Assembly (NCBI RefSeq): GCF_020447205.1
Contig: NZ_JAJAEL010000006.1
Span: 522,486-586,485 of the forward strand
DNA: 64,000 nucleotides
Source of the DNA: Thalassolituus alkanivorans
GTDB lineage: Bacteria; Pseudomonadota; Gammaproteobacteria; Pseudomonadales; Oceanobacteraceae
Reading direction: 5' to 3'
The notes under the pieces were generated by a model, which worked only from the letters and a program-made list of their open reading frames with translations, did not search any database and was not told where the DNA came from. Positions 31,551 through 39,803 of the stretch are shown here, piece after piece. Within the stretch, counting starts at the first letter, position 1. The number at the start of each line of letters is the position of its first letter. The position numbers were made by a program, and so were the translations under genes.

Positions 31551-32074
31551 TCGTCCGCGCATAAAAAAACCCGCCACGTGCGGGTTTTTTTATGTTCTTT
31601 TATTGGCCAGGCGCACATCAAACAAAAGCCGAACATCAAACAACAACAGCTGCCGGCTTTGTTTTGCCAGCGTCCCCACGCCTTATCAAATACCCAGTTA
31701 TAGAGCACGGTGTAAGGCAGAATAAAGACGAAGAATGCCAGCTCCACAAAGAATGCCTGCCACAGTGTCAGATCCAGCATCCAGGCGGCCAGCGGCAGAC
31801 ACAGCACCACCAATCCGGCTTCAAACGCAAAGCCGTGCAGCAAACGCACGCGGAAACGCCACTGTTGCCGGTCGGTTGGCCAGTAACGGTCAATCAGGCC
31901 GTTGTAAACCATGTTCCACAGCATCGCCAGCAACGACATCATTACCGTCAGAGCACCGGTCGTGGCGACCTCAGCATTCAGTACCCAGGCCATTAACGGA
32001 GTAAACAGCAGAATGGCAATCACCTCGAAACCGGTGGCGTGAATAATTCGTTCTTTGTTCAGGATGGTCTTCAT
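31523..32074 (-). CDS. PACE-family (AceI-like) efflux protein with C-terminal extension
   Basis: The first 137 residues are a PACE/BTP transporter: two repeats of a paired-helix unit, starting [23 protein letters not shown] and again [22 protein letters not shown], with WNMVYN and [10 protein letters not shown] at the repeat ends. The family exports chlorhexidine-like biocides and natural polyamines by proton exchange. PACE proteins are normally about 140-155 residues. This frame continues to 183 with a cysteine-rich hydrophobic stretch and a basic tail read through the rpoD terminator and 28 bases into rpoD on the opposite strand. A lost stop codon is likely. A LysR regulator is divergent next door, the usual AceI context. 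Confidence 0.8.
   Translation of the reverse strand: MKTILNKERIIHATGFEVIAILLFTPLMAWVLNAEVATTGALTVMMSLLAMLWNMVYNGLIDRYWPTDRQQWRFRVRLLHGFAFEAGLVVLCLPLAAWMLDLTLWQAFFVELAFFVFILPYTVLYNWVFDKAWGRWQNKAGSCCCLMFGFCLMCAWPIKEHKKTRTWRVFLCADDYSSIKLRR
31563..31591 (+). terminator. Intrinsic terminator of rpoD
   Basis: Arms AAAAAACCCGC and GCGGGTTTTTT enclose CACGT and continue into T-rich sequence, 12 bases after the rpoD stop. The A-run on the left also gives a T-run on the other strand, so it could act in both directions, yet the convergent PACE-type reading frame runs straight through it. Confidence 0.88.
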
Positions 32075-32105
32075 GATCTGTTGTCTGGCAAATAAAGCGG
32101 ATTGC

Positions 32106-32119
32106 TATGATCTTTCATA
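32106..32119. promoter_or_regulatory. Small dyad in the PACE-LysR divergent promoter region
   Basis: TATGA and TCATA form perfect five-base arms around TCTT, midway between the divergent starts. LysR regulators usually bind short dyads in such positions, so this is a candidate operator. The repeat is short enough to occur by chance. Confidence 0.3.
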
Positions 32120-32162
32120 AAACAGATACTTGAAACATAGCTTCCATCGGTTTTATCAATAC

Positions 32163-33050
32163 ATGCGCTACTCTCCGGAATCTCTGAAAGCCTTTGTTGA
32201 AGCGGCCGCCAGCGGCTCCTTTTCCGCTGCCGCACGGCGTCTGGGCAAGAGCCAGTCGACCATCAGCATCGCCATTGCCAATCTGGAAACGGATATTGGC
32301 TGCCCACTGTTCGACCGCAGCGGCCGTCAGCCGCAACTGAACGAAGCCGGACGCCAGGTGCTGGTGCAGGTGGAAGCCATTCTCGCCGCCAGCGAACAAC
32401 TCGATGCCCTGGCCCAGCGGCTGGCAGCCAATATTGAACCCTTACTGTCACTGGTGATGACCGATATCTACAGCGTCGTCTTTCATGGCGAAGTGATGGC
32501 CAGTTTTGCCGAACGCTTTCCGCACACAGAGCTGCGCTGTGGCCCGGCGGAAGGCGCCGATGTCATCGATATGATTCAGAAGGGGCAGGTGCATATGGGC
32601 ATCCTCGCCGCGCAAAGTCAGTACCCGGCCGACGTCGCCACCGCCCGCCTGCCGGATAATGCACAGTTCAGCCTGTATGTGCACCGCGACCATCCGCTGG
32701 CCAGACTGACCAGCCCACGCCGGCAGGATCTGGAAAATGAACGTCAGCTGCTGATCCGTACCTATGCTCCCGGCAGCCAGCCAAGCCATGGACAGGTCTG
32801 GTCGGCCCCCGATTATCTGACCTTAATGGAATTTGCTGAACGCGGTTTCGGTTGGGCAGAATTGCCCAGAGCACTGGTGCAGCGCTTTGGCAAACAGCTG
32901 CAGGAACTGTCTGTCAGCGGTTATCCGCGCGGCGTGGAAATCGATGTTGCCTGGTCACGCCGCACAGCTCTTGGGCCAGCAGGGCAGTGGCTGCTGGAAC
33001 AACTGCAGGTTCGTCGCGAAGGGCAGCGGAACCCGGTGCGGAAAATCTGA
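32163..33050 (+). CDS. LysR-family transcriptional regulator
   Basis: The protein of 295 residues has the N-terminal LysR winged helix (SPESLKAFVEAAASGSFSAA, then ARRLGKSQSTISIAIANLE) and a periplasmic-binding-like effector domain (about residues 90-290). I start at ATG 32163, which places the helix-turn-helix at the normal distance from the N-terminus; a TTG start 11 codons upstream is possible, and neither has a clear ribosome-binding site. It is divergent from the PACE-type efflux gene with 88 bases between, so it very probably controls that gene. Confidence 0.88.
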   Translation: MRYSPESLKAFVEAAASGSFSAAARRLGKSQSTISIAIANLETDIGCPLFDRSGRQPQLNEAGRQVLVQVEAILAASEQLDALAQRLAANIEPLLSLVMTDIYSVVFHGEVMASFAERFPHTELRCGPAEGADVIDMIQKGQVHMGILAAQSQYPADVATARLPDNAQFSLYVHRDHPLARLTSPRRQDLENERQLLIRTYAPGSQPSHGQVWSAPDYLTLMEFAERGFGWAELPRALVQRFGKQLQELSVSGYPRGVEIDVAWSRRTALGPAGQWLLEQLQVRREGQRNPVRKI

Positions 33051-33066
33051 ACCTCAACAAAGCAAC

Positions 33067-33125
33067 CTCTACATAAACCCAGCACAGCAACTCTGTACAT
33101 CAACCCAGCACAACAAGTCTGTGCA
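33067..33125. repeat. Two imperfect copies of a CAA-rich unit after the LysR gene
   Basis: CTCTACATAAACCCAGCACA and CTGTACATCAACCCAGCACA lie 27 bases apart in direct orientation between the LysR and AEC genes. The surrounding sequence is low in complexity (ACAACAAG). A similar CAA-rich, non-identical patch follows the AEC gene (34150-34205). No function is apparent. Confidence 0.45.
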
Positions 33126-33206
33126 GCGCGACTACGACTAAATCCAGATTGTGACGTCGCAGCCACCCCACTATGCTGACAGCGTACTCAATGCCGTAGC
33201 ACTAAA

Positions 33207-34130
33207 ATGTCTTTTATTCTCAATACCCTGACGCCTATTTTTGGCCTGATCCTGCTCGGTTTTATTCTGCGCAAAACTCACCGTCTGGGCGAAAGTGCCG
33301 CTTCCGAACTGAACCGTCTGGTGGTCTGGCTGTGCCTGCCGGCGCTGCTGTTTAACCTCACCGCCAAAGCTCAGCTGGCCGATATCTGGCACAGCGGTTT
33401 TGTGCTCACCTTTACCCTCGCCACCCTCGCCACTTTTGTACTCACCCTGCTGTGGCGCTCCCGGCGAGGTGCGCCGCTGTCTGCCGCTAGTCTGGAGGCA
33501 CTGGGCGCCTCCTATGCCAACACCGGTTACGTTGGTATTCCACTATGCCTGTTTGTGCTCGGCGACAACGGCCTGGCACCGGCCCTGATTGCCACTCTGG
33601 TGGTGGTCAGCCTGTTGTTTGCCATCGCCGTTATCTGTGTCGAAGTCAGCCTGCAGAAAGGCCGGGGAATCGGTCAGGCGATGCTCAAAGTAGGAATCGC
33701 CCTGCTGAAAAACCCGCTGGTGATTTCGCCACTGATTGGTATCGCCTGGAACCTGCTGAATCTGGATGTACCGGCGGTGGCCGGTGCTCTGCTGACCTTA
33801 CTCGGCGACGCCACTGTGCCCTGTGCCTTAATCTCACTCGGTGCTTTTCTCGCCCATAAACAACCCGGCAATACCCGCGGCGCCGGCGCACTGGTCAGCA
33901 TTAAGCTTATTGCTCATCCGCTTTTTACCTGGCTGCTCGCCACCTACGTGTTTGCCCTGCCGCCGCTGTGGGCCAGTGCCGCAGTATTGCTCAGCGCCCT
34001 GCCGACGGGTACCGGCCCCTATATGCTGGCCGAGTTTTATCAGCAGGATGCCGCGGTGGTGTCGCGCACCATTCTGCTCAGCACCCTGGGTTCCGTACTG
34101 ACGTTATCCGCCCTGCTGATCTGGCTGTAA
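33207..34130 (+). CDS. AEC (auxin efflux carrier) family transporter
   Basis: This 307-residue inner-membrane protein has about ten hydrophobic segments with the AEC layout: LNTLTPIFGLILLGFILRK at the N-terminus, a central break with GASYANTGYVGIPLCL, and the C-terminal SALPTGTGPYMLAEFY motif. Bacterial AEC members transport malate, malonate or unknown small organic compounds; the substrate cannot be told. It stands alone between the LysR gene and a tRNA, with CAA-rich low-complexity DNA on both sides. Confidence 0.88.
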   Translation: MSFILNTLTPIFGLILLGFILRKTHRLGESAASELNRLVVWLCLPALLFNLTAKAQLADIWHSGFVLTFTLATLATFVLTLLWRSRRGAPLSAASLEALGASYANTGYVGIPLCLFVLGDNGLAPALIATLVVVSLLFAIAVICVEVSLQKGRGIGQAMLKVGIALLKNPLVISPLIGIAWNLLNLDVPAVAGALLTLLGDATVPCALISLGAFLAHKQPGNTRGAGALVSIKLIAHPLFTWLLATYVFALPPLWASAAVLLSALPTGTGPYMLAEFYQQDAAVVSRTILLSTLGSVLTLSALLIWL

Positions 34131-34260
34131 GCCAGACGGCGGCTACAGCAACCAACACAACCGCCGGCACAGCAATCAATAGAACAATCAATACAACAAC
34201 CCGGCCAGAGCCGGCAAGCAGTGGCCTCACCCTACACTTTTCTTATGCAAATCAAAGAGG

Positions 34261-34289
34261 TGGCACTCACACTGAGAGCTGCTTATAAT
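34261..34289 (+). promoter_or_regulatory. Probable promoter of the tRNA gene
   Basis: A perfect TATAAT lies at 34284-34289, 74 bases before the tRNA. TGGCAC at 34261-34266 is 17 bases upstream and could act as a weak -35. Position and spacing suit a stable-RNA promoter. Confidence 0.5.
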
Positions 34290-34363
34290 GCAGCCTCTTT
34301 TCAAAGCTGCAGGACTGCAGCCACTGCCGGATTTGCTGCAGACAAGCAGCGGATAGCGCACAA

Positions 34364-34440
34364 GGGCCTTTAGCTCAGTTGGTTAGAGCATGCGACTCAT
34401 AATCGCCAGGTCCCCGGTTCGAGCCCGGGAAGGCCCACCA
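34364..34440 (+). tRNA. tRNA-Ile2 with CAU anticodon (lysidine type)
   Basis: The 77-base sequence folds as a cloverleaf: acceptor GGGCCTT pairing with AAGGCCC, D arm with AGCTCAGTTGGTTAGAGC, anticodon arm GCGACTCATAATCGC, T arm CCCGGTTCGAGCCCGGG, and an encoded CCA. The anticodon is CAT, so it could be read as Met. However, the anticodon stem GCGAC/GTCGC-like arm closely matches E. coli ileX rather than elongator metT (ATCAC/GTGAT). I therefore assign it as the minor isoleucine tRNA, whose C34 is converted by TilS to lysidine so that it reads AUA. Confidence 0.88.
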
Positions 34441-34592
34441 TTTTTCCCTTTACAATCAAAAACTTAAGATTAATACACCCTATTGTGCGGTGATGCTCCT
34501 GATGAGCACATTTCCAGATAACCTGAGCAGGCCTCTGATCAGAAAATCCCAGACTTATTCCTGAAACAGTGGCCGGATCAGCAACCGACAGA

Positions 34593-37500
34593 TCACAGGC
34601 TTCGCCCTGTCTGCGCACGTTGAGTGCGTTGCACGCGCCAGGCGCTGAAGCGTTCCTGTGTACCGATAACAAAGACAAAGAAAGCCGGTACAAAGAACAC
34701 CGCCAGCACAGTGCCACTGAGCATGCCACCGAATACTCCGGTGCCGATGGCGTGCTGGGTTTCGGCACTGGCGCCGGAGGCGAGCATCAGCGGCAGCACA
34801 CCGAGGGTAAAGGCCAGCGAGGTCATCAGAATCGGACGCAGGCGCAGGCGCGCGGCGGTCACCGCTGATTCGATCAGCGATGCTCCCTCTGCATGCAACT
34901 GGCGGGCAAATTCGACGATCAGGATCGCATTCTTCGCCGACAGGCCGATGATGGTGATCATGCCAACCTTAAAGAACACGTCGTTGGGCATACCACGCAG
35001 CATCACCGCGGCCACGGCACCCAGCAGGCCGAGCGGCACCACCAGCATCACCGACAACGGAATCGACCAGCTTTCGTACAGCGCCGCCAGTACCAGAAAA
35101 ACCACCAGCGCCGACAACAGCATCAGCAGCGGAGCCTGCGCCGCCGACTGGCGTTCCTGCAATGACGCCCCCGTCCAGGCTGCGGCATAGCCTTTTGGCA
35201 GCTGCGCCACCAGACGTTCCATTTCGGCCATCGCAGCACCGCTGGACACACCGGGCGCTGCACCTCCTGAAATACGCATTGCCGGAAAGCCCTGAAAGCG
35301 CAGCAACTGTTGCGCCGACTCGCTCCACACCGGCGTTACCACCTCGCGCAGCGCCACCATACCGCCACTGGTATTGCGCACGCGCAGATCAAGTACATCG
35401 TCCAGCTGCATACGAGCCGGGGCATCAGCCTGCAGGATGACCTGCTGCATACGGCCGGCATTGGGGAAATCATTGACGTACAGCGAGCCCATCGCCGCCG
35501 ACAGCGTGTTGCTCACGTCAATAAAAGACAAACCCATGGCCGCGGCTTTCTGCCGGTCAATTTCAAGATGAATACTTTCACCGGGCGGCAGACCATCCGG
35601 ATAAACGTCACTGACGATCCCGCTCTGTGCTGCCAGCTCCAGCAGCTGTGCCTGCGCCGCCAGCAAGGCAGCCTCGCCACGGTTAGCCCGATCCTGCAGG
35701 AACAGGCTGAAACCGGAAGAGGTACCCAGCTCATCAATGGCCGGTGGCATCAGGCTCATCACCGTACCTTCGACGCTACCGGCCATAGCCTGCTGCGCCA
35801 GTTCAGCTTCTTCCGCTGCGCCAGCACCATCTCGCTGATCCCAGTCTTTGAGCATGGTGAACGCCATCGCGGCATTGGGGCCGGAACCGGCAAAGCTGAA
35901 ACCAAGCACCACCATGTTGGCATCGAGCGCCGGACGTGAAGCGACGTGTGCCTCATAGGCCTTCACCACCTCCAGCGTACGTTCGCTGGTAGCGCCGGTG
36001 GGCAGCTGAATGGAGGTCATGAAGTAGCCCTGATCTTCATCCGGCAGAAAGGATGAGGGCAATTGCTGAGCGGCAAGAATCAACACCATACAGAGCACGG
36101 CGAACGCCGCCATCATCCGTCCGCTGCGCCCGAGCAGACGCGCCACCTGCGCACCATAGCCTGCGGTAAGACGCCCGAATTCCCGGTTAAAGGCGCCGAA
36201 GAAACCGCGTTTTTCATGGTGGCCGGGGCTCACCGGACGCAATAGCGTGGCGCATAACGCTGGTGTTAGGCTCAGTGCAAGGAAGGCCGAGAACAGAATC
36301 GACACCGCCATCGACAGGGTGAACTGCTGGTAAATTACGCCGACCGAACCGCTGCCGAAGGCCATGGGAATAAATACAGCGGTGAGTACCAGCGTAATGC
36401 CGATGATTGCCCCGGTGATTTCATTCATTGCCCGCATGGTCGCCTCTTTCGGCGACAGCCCCTGAGTGGCCATCAGCCGCTCGACGTTCTCCACCACCAC
36501 GATGGCGTCGTCAACGATGATGCCGATGGCCAGCACCATACCGAACATGGTCAGCGAGTTGATCGAGAACCCGGCCAGCAACATCACGGCGAAGGTGCCG
36601 AGCAGCGCAATGGGCGCGACGATGGCCGGAATCAGCGTATAGCGCAGGTTCTGCAGGAACAGGAACATCACCAGAAACACCAGCACCATGGCCTCGAACA
36701 GGGTATAGATCACCTTTTCGATAGACACTTTGACGAAAGGCGCAGTATCGAACGGTACCGAATAAGCCATGCCTGCCGGCATGCCCGGCGCCAGCTCAGC
36801 CAGACGTTCGCGCACGGCTGCAGCGGTACGCACGGCATTGGCACCTGGTGATAACTGAATAGCCGCACTGGTCGCCACTACGCCGTTTTCTCGGTTAGAA
36901 AACCCATAAGACTGCGCCCCCAGCTCGACCCGTGCTACGTCACCGAGCAGCAGTGCTGAGCCATCGCTTCCGGCACGCAGAACAATAGCCGCGAACTGCT
37001 CCGGGGCCGTCAGTTGTCCCTGCACGGTCAGCGGTACGGTCAGACGCTGGCCCGGCAGTGCGGGTTCGTCGCCAATGCGTCCGGGAGCGATCTGCACATT
37101 CTGCTGCTCAATGGCCGCAGCCAGTTCGTTCATGGTCAGGCCATAGGTGCTGAGCCTATCCGGGTCGACCCAGACGCGCATGGCCTGTTCGGCACCGAAC
37201 AGCTGTACCCGCCCCACACCATCGATGCGGCGCAACTCTTCGACGATATTGCGCGCCATGTAGTCGTTTAATGCGACTTCATCGAACTGGCCGCTGGGCG
37301 ATGTCAGGCCGACCATCATCAGAAAGCCCGAAGACGCCGACTCGACCTGCAGCCCACTCTGTCGCACGGCTTGCGGCAGTCGCGGCTCGACAGCTTTGAT
37401 GCGGTTCTGCACATCGACCTGCGCCAGCTCGGCGTCGGTGCCCGGTTTAAACGTTGCCGTGATCTGTGCACTGCCTGAAGCATCAGTGGATGACTCGAAG

Positions 37501-37730
37501 TACAGCAGATTCTTTACCCCCGACAGCTCGCGCTCGATCAGGCTTACTACCGAGTCGTTGAGCGTCCGCGGTGTAGCCCCCGGATAAGAGGCATAAATAC
37601 TGACCGACACCGGCGCCACCGGGGGATAGCGGGAGACCGGTAATTGCGGGATGGCGATCACGCCAATCAGGATGATGAATAAGGCAATTACCCAGGCAAA
37701 CACCGGACGATTAATAAAAAACCGGGACAT
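34593..37730 (-). CDS. RND efflux pump inner-membrane permease (HAE1/AcrB-MexB type)
   Basis: The protein of 1045 residues has the standard HAE1 layout of twelve membrane helices and two large periplasmic loops. The opening is MSRFFINRPVFAWVIALFII; the proton-relay aspartates sit in GIIVDDAIVVVENVERL of helix 4, and the second repeat closes with GLSAKNAILIVEFARQL. It exports drugs, dyes or detergents by proton antiport through a tripartite pump. I start at ATG 37730, preceded by AGGCG. The adaptor gene is 16 bases upstream. No outer-membrane channel gene is adjacent, so it must use a TolC/OprM-type protein encoded elsewhere. Confidence 0.94.
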   Translation of the reverse strand: MSRFFINRPVFAWVIALFIILIGVIAIPQLPVSRYPPVAPVSVSIYASYPGATPRTLNDSVVSLIERELSGVKNLLYFESSTDASGSAQITATFKPGTDAELAQVDVQNRIKAVEPRLPQAVRQSGLQVESASSGFLMMVGLTSPSGQFDEVALNDYMARNIVEELRRIDGVGRVQLFGAEQAMRVWVDPDRLSTYGLTMNELAAAIEQQNVQIAPGRIGDEPALPGQRLTVPLTVQGQLTAPEQFAAIVLRAGSDGSALLLGDVARVELGAQSYGFSNRENGVVATSAAIQLSPGANAVRTAAAVRERLAELAPGMPAGMAYSVPFDTAPFVKVSIEKVIYTLFEAMVLVFLVMFLFLQNLRYTLIPAIVAPIALLGTFAVMLLAGFSINSLTMFGMVLAIGIIVDDAIVVVENVERLMATQGLSPKEATMRAMNEITGAIIGITLVLTAVFIPMAFGSGSVGVIYQQFTLSMAVSILFSAFLALSLTPALCATLLRPVSPGHHEKRGFFGAFNREFGRLTAGYGAQVARLLGRSGRMMAAFAVLCMVLILAAQQLPSSFLPDEDQGYFMTSIQLPTGATSERTLEVVKAYEAHVASRPALDANMVVLGFSFAGSGPNAAMAFTMLKDWDQRDGAGAAEEAELAQQAMAGSVEGTVMSLMPPAIDELGTSSGFSLFLQDRANRGEAALLAAQAQLLELAAQSGIVSDVYPDGLPPGESIHLEIDRQKAAAMGLSFIDVSNTLSAAMGSLYVNDFPNAGRMQQVILQADAPARMQLDDVLDLRVRNTSGGMVALREVVTPVWSESAQQLLRFQGFPAMRISGGAAPGVSSGAAMAEMERLVAQLPKGYAAAWTGASLQERQSAAQAPLLMLLSALVVFLVLAALYESWSIPLSVMLVVPLGLLGAVAAVMLRGMPNDVFFKVGMITIIGLSAKNAILIVEFARQLHAEGASLIESAVTAARLRLRPILMTSLAFTLGVLPLMLASGASAETQHAIGTGVFGGMLSGTVLAVFFVPAFFVFVIGTQERFSAWRVQRTQRAQTGRSL

Positions 37731-37746
37731 AACTACGCCTCCAAAT

Positions 37747-38904
37747 TCAGTGCACGTCAGCGCTGAGCTGCTGACTGTCAGCGGCATTTTGCCAGGGGCG
37801 TGCGACAACCTGTGCGGCCGGGCTCAGGCGTTCGATACCCTCGATGACCACCTGCTGGCCTGCACTCAAGCCGGATACCACGCGGTAATAACGCCCGCTC
37901 AGCTCGCCAACCTCGATAGCGACAGGCTGCACCTGTCCTTCAGCATCCAGCACCCACACGCTGGCATCACCCGCCGCACGGGTTACGGCCTCCTGAGGAA
38001 CAGTCAGCGCAGCAGGATAATAAGCACGGGGAACCCGGGCACGGACATAAAGACCAGGCAGTAAACGATGTTGCGGGTTTTCGGCCAGCACACGCAGCAG
38101 TACGTCGCCGGTACCGGCATCCACTTCAATACCGGAGAACAGGATATGGCCCTGAATGCCAAGCGGCTTACCATCGCTGTTGAGGATTTCCACGGCCGGT
38201 TCCGGGCCGTCAAAGGCAGCCTGCTGACGTATATCTTCCAGCATTGAAGCTGGCAGACGTACGTCCACATACACCTGATCAATTTGCTGGATTCTTGCCA
38301 TGGCGGTGGTGTCCGTCGGCGAAACCAAAGCACCTTCACTGACCAATGCCTGATCGATACGCCCGGAGATAGGCGCTTCAACACGGGCAAACTGCAAATT
38401 CAGTTTATGCCGTGCCAGCGTTGCTTTAGCCTGGGAAACGTCAGCAACAGCCTGATCACGTTGCGCCACCGCATCATCATATACCTGACGGCTGACCGTA
38501 CCGGCACGCATCAGCGGGGCAAGGCGCTTCACTTCATGATGAGCCCTTTTCTGAACGACCCGGGTACGCTCTAAAGCAGCGGCTGCGCTATCAACATCGG
38601 CCTGAAATACCGCCGGGTTGATTTGAAACAGTACGTCTCCCGCCTTAACCTCAGCCCCCTGTTCAAACAGACGACGTTGTACAATACCGCTGACCTGCGC
38701 CCGTATTTCAGCATTACGGACAGCCTTTACCCGGCCGGACAGGTCTTTGGATAGCAGCAGTTCTCCGGGCTCCAGAGTCATCACCGACACCTCCACCGGA
38801 GGAGGCGTTTCCTGAGCCGGTACCGCCGCATCACAACCGGCCAGTCCGCACATGGTAATTACGGCTACCGACACAATGCTTAAGTGCCGTTGCTTGAAAT
38901 ACAT
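37747..38904 (-). CDS. RND efflux periplasmic adaptor lipoprotein (AcrA/MexA type)
   Basis: The protein of 385 residues has a lipobox LAGC with the lipidated cysteine at residue 24 and a barrel-sandwich lipoyl domain (IRAQVSGIVQRRLFEQGAEV and, after the hairpin, FARVEAPISGRIDQ). A long alpha-helical hairpin of about 75 residues sits between those halves, followed by the beta-barrel and membrane-proximal domains. It links the permease to an outer-membrane channel. Start ATG 38904 has a strong GAGGAGA ribosome-binding site. It is the first gene of the pump operon, divergent from the two-component system. Confidence 0.93.
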   Translation of the reverse strand: MYFKQRHLSIVSVAVITMCGLAGCDAAVPAQETPPPVEVSVMTLEPGELLLSKDLSGRVKAVRNAEIRAQVSGIVQRRLFEQGAEVKAGDVLFQINPAVFQADVDSAAAALERTRVVQKRAHHEVKRLAPLMRAGTVSRQVYDDAVAQRDQAVADVSQAKATLARHKLNLQFARVEAPISGRIDQALVSEGALVSPTDTTAMARIQQIDQVYVDVRLPASMLEDIRQQAAFDGPEPAVEILNSDGKPLGIQGHILFSGIEVDAGTGDVLLRVLAENPQHRLLPGLYVRARVPRAYYPAALTVPQEAVTRAAGDASVWVLDAEGQVQPVAIEVGELSGRYYRVVSGLSAGQQVVIEGIERLSPAAQVVARPWQNAADSQQLSADVH

Positions 38905-39018
38905 AAATATTCTCCTCAGCCTCGCTGAACAGCGCTCTCCCAAATGGCGCGTTATCACGCGCCTGAGAACCAGAACGGAATTATGACGGGCAACTGTTGC
39001 GATGAACTTGAGGCTTTG

Positions 39019-39035
39019 TGGAGAACTTATGGAGA
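39019..39035. promoter_or_regulatory. Direct repeat in the pump/two-component divergent region
   Basis: TGGAGA occurs at 39019-39024 and again at 39030-39035, 11 bases apart, one helical turn. OmpR-type response regulators bind tandem half-sites with this spacing, so it is a candidate operator for the adjacent regulator. The motif is short. Confidence 0.35.
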
Positions 39036-39074
39036 GAGTGATAATGTTCGGCCGTTTCAGTGTCAGAGCAATCC

Positions 39075-39803
39075 ATGTCCAACACTAATACTCCTGCAGG
39101 CCCGGCAACTCCGGCACTCGTGTTGATTGCCGAAGATGAAACCGAAATTGCCGATATCCTTATCGCTTATCTGCAACGCAGCGGGCTGCGCACGCAACAC
39201 GCCACCGATGGTCATCAGGCGCTGGCCATGCACCAGACATGCAAGCCGGATCTCATGCTTCTTGATGTGCAGATGCCGCAACTGGATGGCTGGAATGTTC
39301 TGAACGAAATCCGCTCCCGGGGCGATACACCGGTAATTATGCTCACCGCCCTCGATCAGGATATCGATAAGTTAATGGGACTGCGTCTAGGGGCAGACGA
39401 CTATGTGGTTAAGCCATTCAACCCGGCCGAAGTGGTCGCCAGAGTACAGGCCGTGCTGCGGCGTACGCGGAATCATACGCCTGCCACGGCACAGGTGTTG
39501 CGCGTCGGGCAATTTCAGATCGACCTGGACAGCTACGAAGCAAGCATCTTCCTTAATCATCAGCAGCAGAAACTCGATCTGACACTCACGGAATTCAAAC
39601 TGCTCGCCTGCCTGATGCGGGCGCCGAAACGTGTTTTCAGCCGCGAAGAACTGCTGGTCAGCTGCCTGCCCGAAGGCGACAGCCTGGAACGCACGGTCGA
39701 CAGCCATATCAGCAAATTGCGTAAGAAGCTTGAAGCCGCAGGGATTCAGGGAGTTCCCCTCAGTGTCTGGGGTGTGGGTTATCGTCTGGGGGATGATGTA
39801 TGA
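39075..39803 (+). CDS. OmpR-family response regulator (BaeR/AdeR-like)
   Basis: The protein of 242 residues has a receiver domain with the acidic pocket IAEDETEIADI, phosphoacceptor Asp64 in LMLLDVQMPQLDG, the conserved Thr in IMLTALD and Lys in DDYVVKPFNP. The C-terminal winged helix (about residues 145-240) contains LTLTEFKLLACLMRAPKRVF and VDSHISKLRKKLE. The GADDYVVKPFNPAEVVARV stretch closely resembles BaeR. Divergence from an RND pump fits the BaeSR/AdeRS pattern of pump control. A GTG five codons upstream (39060) is an alternative start. It overlaps the kinase gene by four bases. Confidence 0.88.
   Translation: MSNTNTPAGPATPALVLIAEDETEIADILIAYLQRSGLRTQHATDGHQALAMHQTCKPDLMLLDVQMPQLDGWNVLNEIRSRGDTPVIMLTALDQDIDKLMGLRLGADDYVVKPFNPAEVVARVQAVLRRTRNHTPATAQVLRVGQFQIDLDSYEASIFLNHQQQKLDLTLTEFKLLACLMRAPKRVFSREELLVSCLPEGDSLERTVDSHISKLRKKLEAAGIQGVPLSVWGVGYRLGDDV

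Noticed and set aside
34364..34440. Reading the CAU-anticodon tRNA as elongator tRNA-Met
   Set aside because: The anticodon stem matches ileX (tRNA-Ile2) much better than metT.
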